From Polyangiaceae bacterium (GTDB taxonomy: Bacteria; Myxococcota_A; Polyangia; Polyangiales; Polyangiaceae), in assembly GCA_025937785.1 (NCBI GenBank), contig JAICQQ010000007.1, positions 26,225 through 90,224 of the forward strand: a DNA stretch of 64,000 nucleotides. The letters run 5' to 3'. Within the stretch, counting starts at the first letter, position 1, and the number at the start of each line of letters is the position of its first letter. The notes under the pieces are model-generated. The model saw nothing but the letters and a program-made list of their open reading frames with translations, did not search any database and had not been told where the DNA came from. Below are positions 60,377-64,000 of the stretch, one piece after another. The translations under genes were made by a program, and so were the position numbers.

Positions 60377-61936
60377 TTACGGCGCGGCAGCGGGATAACC
60401 GCGTTCGACGGTCATGCTGTCGATCCACGCGGATACGGCGTCGACCCCGTCCCGATCGACGACGTTCGTGCCCAGCAACGGCATGGCTGCTTCGGTGCGC
60501 ACGTTCATGCGGGCTACGGCAAGGCTACGAGCCGGGTCGCGAGGTCGGAACTCGTAGTACGAACCTGGCGCTCCGGGGGGGAGCTCTGCTTCGGGCCCAG
60601 GCGTGACGTTCACACCCGTGACGACAGCGTCAGTCGTCTGGACGCTCTCGAGCGTCGCCGCGTCCAGGCGCAGGTAGAAGCCGGTGATCGATGCGCCCGC
60701 CTGGTAGTCGCGATTGTGACAGCTCACGCCACAATTGGCGTGCAGGTAGCCGAGCCCCGCGCGTTCGACAGCATCACCGGGGATCTCGAGCTCCAGCCAG
60801 TCGATCGCCGTCGGGAAGGGGGCGTCCTCGGACACGTCGATGCGCTCTTCGGCGACCAGCGTTTCGAGTGTGACTCCGCTCGCACCGGAGCCCAACATCA
60901 GGAAATCCCAGCCCAGGATGAAATCGCCGCGCCCTGCGTGACACCCGCGGCATTGTTCCCGAGTGGGCACCGTATGCCCCGTACCGTGCAGATCGAGCAC
61001 GCCGGTGTTCGTTTGCACCGCAGTCGACCCGTCTTCGGACCAAACATAGGTGGTATACAACCAACCCGACGCCGTCTTGCGCAGTAGGCGGGTTTCGCCC
61101 ACCACTTCAGGCGCGTCTCCCGGCAGCCAGAACTCCTTCCAGAACTGCGTACCCACGGGGTACAAGAAGCTCTCGGGGTTCGTTACGTCGATGCGGCTGC
61201 CCGGGGGCAAGTGGACGAAGCGCTGCTTGCTCGCGCCATCGGACCACAGCTCGTAGGCGGGAGCGTAGGCACGAACGTCACAGCGCAGCGTGCGCGACTC
61301 CCAGTCCGCATAAAGCCCCGTGCAGCGGAGCTCCGCGGGCAGAGGACCATCTTCAGCAGCGACGCAATCGTCAGGCATCACGAAAGGAACACAGTCGGGC
61401 GAAGCCCCTGCAGCACCGGCAGCCCCATCCGTGGTGCTGCCGGCGACTCCAGCTACACCCCCAGCCCCCGCGGCTGTCGTGGACGCAGTGCCGTCGCTGC
61501 CACCAGAGTGGGTGCCGCCAGAGTGGGTGCCGCCAGAGTGGGTGCCGCCAGAGTGGGTGCCGCCAGAGTGGGTGCCGCCAGAGTGGGTGCCGCCAGAGTG
61601 GGTGCCGCCAGAGTGGGTGCTAGAATCGCCCCCGCTCCCGCTCCCGCCGCCGTGGCTCGAGGCAACGCCGCCAATCCCGCCGTTGCCGTGGACATCGCCG
61701 GTGCCTCTGCTGCCGCCAGCGGCGGCAGCGGCACCACTCCCACCCGCCCCGCCAGCGCTAGCCGTCGTCATGGCTCGAGTACTGCCGCCCGAATCGCTAC
61801 ACGCGAGCGTCATCAGCGCCCAGGCAAAGCAAGTGAGCTGCCTACCTCGGCTGCGGAAGTTCGATAGCGGCGCCGGACTGTGCAGAAACCATTGTGCGGG
61901 TCGTGGCGCGAGTGGGTGAAGAAGGCGTGCTGGCAT
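60377..61936 (-). CDS. Diheme-cytochrome-like lipoprotein (SO2930-like) with THSGG repeats
   Basis: A 519-residue protein, ATG 61936 taken as start. A hydrophobic stretch ends in LMTLAC (lipobox, Cys near residue 45). The linker contains eight THSGG pentapeptides. The C-terminal 330 residues show YELWSDGASKQRFVHLPPGS, YPVGTQFWKEF, ETRLLRKTASGWLYTTYVWS, then QCRGCHAGRGDF and NCGVSCHN, two CxxCH-type motifs (the second reads CGVSCH and has an extra residue). This resembles the SO2930 family of diheme cytochromes. With the convergent PQQ enzyme it may form a surface oxidation chain. Confidence 0.8.
   Translation of the reverse strand: MPARLLHPLAPRPAQWFLHSPAPLSNFRSRGRQLTCFAWALMTLACSDSGGSTRAMTTASAGGAGGSGAAAAAGGSRGTGDVHGNGGIGGVASSHGGGSGSGGDSSTHSGGTHSGGTHSGGTHSGGTHSGGTHSGGTHSGGTHSGGSDGTASTTAAGAGGVAGVAGSTTDGAAGAAGASPDCVPFVMPDDCVAAEDGPLPAELRCTGLYADWESRTLRCDVRAYAPAYELWSDGASKQRFVHLPPGSRIDVTNPESFLYPVGTQFWKEFWLPGDAPEVVGETRLLRKTASGWLYTTYVWSEDGSTAVQTNTGVLDLHGTGHTVPTREQCRGCHAGRGDFILGWDFLMLGSGASGVTLETLVAEERIDVSEDAPFPTAIDWLELEIPGDAVERAGLGYLHANCGVSCHNRDYQAGASITGFYLRLDAATLESVQTTDAVVTGVNVTPGPEAELPPGAPGSYYEFRPRDPARSLAVARMNVRTEAAMPLLGTNVVDRDGVDAVSAWIDSMTVERGYPAAAP
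61502..61621 (-). repeat. 15-bp tandem repeat, eight units, in frame
   Basis: Eight identical copies of a 15-bp unit (CCAGAGTGGGTGCCG on the plus strand) encode THSGG in the diheme lipoprotein. Being perfect, the array is young or recently homogenised. Confidence 0.95.
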
Positions 61937-62147
61937 GGGAGGCGGGGTGACCGCGAAGCGTCGCACGGCTCGTGTCCCGTTCAAATCCAGAAACGCCCGC
62001 GCGTCAGACGCTTGCTTTTCTGTAGAATCATCGATGCAGGCGGCCATGCGAGCTTTCGCCAGCAACAACGCGAGCGCAGGCCCACCGATCCCGGCACGGT
62101 CACGGGCCTCGATGCTAGATCGGCGTCCACCGCGCCGACATCGGCGC

Positions 62148-63134
62148 TCAGCTGCTCGCGTGCTTGCCGGCGCCGAGGGTTCCCGTCAGTTCCCGAATGT
62201 CCGGGCTGTCGCTGCTGTCGCCGCCGCGGGCGGCTTCGAGCGAACGCTTGCCTCCCAGCCACTCGCCCACGAGCGCCCCGGGCTCATTCAAGAGCAGCTG
62301 CATCGCGGCCGTGAGCTCGAGCGGGCGCATGTCGAGCCCATATAGCTCCGCGAGGGCGAGCTGAACCCCGGCGCTGACCGCGTGGAAGCCTCGAATCGGC
62401 TCCATGAACGAATGGCCGCCTGCTCCGCTTTCCACGAAGGCGGCGCGTTTGTCGGGCTCCCTCAGCCGCGCCCGACATTCGCCGGCGTCGAGTGAATTCA
62501 TGCCCCGGCACGACAGCGGCCGTACCTCGTAGATCGAGCAACTCCCAGCATGTAGAAAGGGACACGGGTACTCCGGCGAAAATCGCTCTTCGGCGGTCAA
62601 GCCATGCGTTCGCTGGTGACAGCTCGCGATGTGCGAGGCGACGTTAGCGAACTCGCCTTCCGACAGGGTCTGCCGCAGGTGATCGGCGATGGCGAACGCT
62701 TCGGGCGGCGTGACACCGACCGATTGGTAACAGCAGTGGTCGCAGCCGTCCTTGCATGCCACGGCGCCCGCCGGTGCGCGGGCCAGCAAGCCGTCGGCCA
62801 GGCGTGACGTCGCCGCCATCGCGCTCCGAGCGAGCTTCACCGTGCGCTGCAGCGTGGCTGTCCCCTGCAAGACGCCGTGCGCTGTGTTGGCAGCCGCCGT
62901 CGCGATCTCGTTTTGCCAGGCTTCCTGAAAAATTGGCTTCGCCAGTGTTACCCCTTCGCGCCCGCTCGCTGGATCGCGAAACACCTTCAGGTGCACGCGC
63001 GCTGCGGCATCCTCGCGGCTGCCTGTCGAGCGCCCCTTGTTCGCGGTCGCCGTGCGCGCCCGGCGCGCTTTACGCTTCTGACTCACGGCTGGAGATTCTC
63101 GATCCGGCGCTCCGAGAAGTACCACCGGGTGCAT
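62148..63134 (-). CDS. YkgJ-type cysteine cluster protein
   Basis: A 328-residue cytoplasmic protein from ATG 63134 (GTG 63086 is possible). The N-terminal 120 residues are basic then helical. The cluster domain has CKDGCDHCCYQSVGVTPPEA and CPFLHAG, then CSIYEVRPLSCRGMNS and a later GECRA cysteine, the zinc/iron-sulfur YkgJ-family arrangement (UPF0153). The family often maps near metal or electron-transfer genes and has no proven activity. Its C-terminal part is low in cysteine. The next 800 bp to the right is a repeat region. Confidence 0.87.
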   Translation of the reverse strand: MHPVVLLGAPDRESPAVSQKRKARRARTATANKGRSTGSREDAAARVHLKVFRDPASGREGVTLAKPIFQEAWQNEIATAAANTAHGVLQGTATLQRTVKLARSAMAATSRLADGLLARAPAGAVACKDGCDHCCYQSVGVTPPEAFAIADHLRQTLSEGEFANVASHIASCHQRTHGLTAEERFSPEYPCPFLHAGSCSIYEVRPLSCRGMNSLDAGECRARLREPDKRAAFVESGAGGHSFMEPIRGFHAVSAGVQLALAELYGLDMRPLELTAAMQLLLNEPGALVGEWLGGKRSLEAARGGDSSDSPDIRELTGTLGAGKHASS

Positions 63135-64000
63135 GCCCTCGCCACAGTTCGCCCGCCGCGCTGCTAGACCACGACTGGCCAAACTTGCCCAAGCCTCGGC
63201 TCCGCGAGCCCTGGCGCTTCCCGTAGCCGAACCCCCCCGAGCCAGCGTGGTCGGCGCCTAGCATCGCCCGGAGGGCCCGCCCGGCTTGGCGCGCCCGCCC
63301 CTGAGCCCGGTGCGGCCGGCGCTGCCTGCTGATTGGCCTCGACCCATGAGCTGCGCAGCCTGCATTGGTTGGCGGCCACTGCGCGGCCTGCATGGGTCTG
63401 CGGGCCACCACGAGCCGCGCGGCCTGCATTGGTTGGCGGCCACTGCGCGGCCTGCATGGGTCTGCGGGCCACCACGAGCCGCGCGGCCTGCGACGAGGCC
63501 GAGCCACCGCCGTCCGGCGGCGGTCTACGCCCGGAAACCGAGCACCAGCGCGACCCGCGCGACCCAACGTCGGTAGTGCCCGCGGTTTTGACCCCAACGT
63601 GCTTCGCGCATGCTGCGACCCAAGTGGGTCGCGGCGCCAGGCCGCGGAACCTATGTGGACTTGGGCGCCGGGATCCTGCGACCCAACGTGGGTCATGGCG
63701 TGAGGTCGTGCGACCCAACGTGGGTCGACCCAACGTGGGGTCATGAGCTCCTAGGCCGTGTGACCGAAGGTGGGTCGACCGAACGTGGGTCGTGGCGTGA
63801 GGCCGTGCGACCAAACGTGGGTCAACCTAGTGCCGACCCAGACTTGGGCGCTGGGATCCGCGACCCAACTTGGGTCATGAGCTCCGCGGCCGTGCGACCC
63901 ACCGTCGGTCGACCCAACGTGGGTGGCGTAAGGTCGTGCGACCCAACGTGGACTTGGGCGCCCGGGAACCGCGACCCAACGTGGGTCATGAGCTCCGAGG
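63135..64000. repeat. Right-edge repeat region: 64-bp tandem and palindromic array
   Basis: 63358-63485 holds two perfect 64-bp tandem copies (beginning GCCTGCATTGGTTGGCGGCC). From about 63558 to the window end, variants of GACCCAACGTGGGTC recur about 13 times, interleaved with CATGAGCTCC, GTGAGGCCGTGCG and GACTTGGGCGCCGGGATCC blocks. The core is a 6-bp-arm palindrome, GACCCA-ACG-TGGGTC. No protein-like frame: the long open frames here are Arg/Pro/Ala-rich translations of the repeat. It runs past the edge. Confidence 0.85.

Noticed and set aside
37530..61621. CRISPR-like appearance of the tandem arrays
   Set aside because: Repeats are directly adjacent, in frame with genes, and have no spacers or cas genes nearby.
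63070..63814. Long minus-strand open frames over the repeat region
   Set aside because: They translate repeats (Pro/Arg/Gln-rich) and have no fold-like character; overlapping frames are open on both strands.
1..64000. Insertion sequences, integrases or phage genes
   Set aside because: No transposase, integrase or terminal inverted repeats with target duplications were seen, in spite of the relics.

Overview
This 64 kb, very GC-rich window looks like a chromosome segment from a myxobacterium (Myxococcota, probably Polyangiales/Sorangiineae). The pointers are a crowd of lipoproteins with Gly/Ser/Thr-rich linkers, a MYXO-CTERM-like sorting tail, ECF sigma factors, an NtrC-type activator, a hybrid histidine kinase, a PP2C phosphatase fused to a cyclic-nucleotide-binding domain, and several TPR proteins. 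This placement is inference from gene content; no rRNA or tRNA gene was seen.

Layout. 0-4 kb: truncated esterase lipoprotein, then ECF module 1 (secreted barrel-like protein, ECF sigma, membrane-anchored TPR protein). 4-9.8 kb: RRM RNA-binding protein, PP2C-cNMP protein, two membrane proteins and a B-box-like protein. 9.7-14.3 kb: sugar-transfer cluster (MurG-like GT, radical SAM/SPASM protein, two GT4 enzymes). 14.6-24.4 kb: SSB, VWA lipoprotein, persulfide dioxygenase-rhodanese, sigma-54 activator, alkaline-phosphatase-fold lipoprotein, and the alpha-E/ATP-grasp pair. 24.4-34.2 kb: orphan EF-Tu domain III, an 1855-residue TPR protein, an enoyl-reductase-like protein, and a DUF3160 lipoprotein behind an excellent sigma-54 promoter. 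34.2-37 kb: ECF module 2. 37-47 kb: repeat lipoprotein, TetR/methyltransferase pair, EF-hand lipoprotein, hybrid kinase, PanP-like decarboxylase, glycogen debranching enzyme. 47.1-49.7 kb: ECF module 3. 49.7-56.1 kb: seven-unit Kazal protein, second TetR/methyltransferase pair, and a DoxX-bufA-bufB-bufC metallophore operon. 56-64 kb: gene relics, cytochrome-like and PQQ-dehydrogenase lipoproteins, a metallopeptidase-like lipoprotein, a YkgJ-type protein and a palindromic repeat array running off the end.

Three themes stand out. First, the same three-gene ECF module (sigma factor, single-pass TPR protein translationally coupled to it, and a secreted barrel-like protein) occurs three times, which suggests a family of envelope-sensing circuits. 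Second, the window holds several decayed genes: a beta-helix protein, a GH9-type protein, a GH53 galactanase, a GMC oxidoreductase tail, an enhancer-binding-protein tail and an EF-Tu domain III. Three of these are relics of polysaccharide-degrading proteins. Third, tandem repeats in frame with the code extend the linkers of many surface proteins, and palindromic repeats fill the right edge.

Start codons were chosen from signal peptides, domain starts, Shine-Dalgarno-like sequences and neighbouring stops; many are GTG or TTG and are uncertain by tens of bases.
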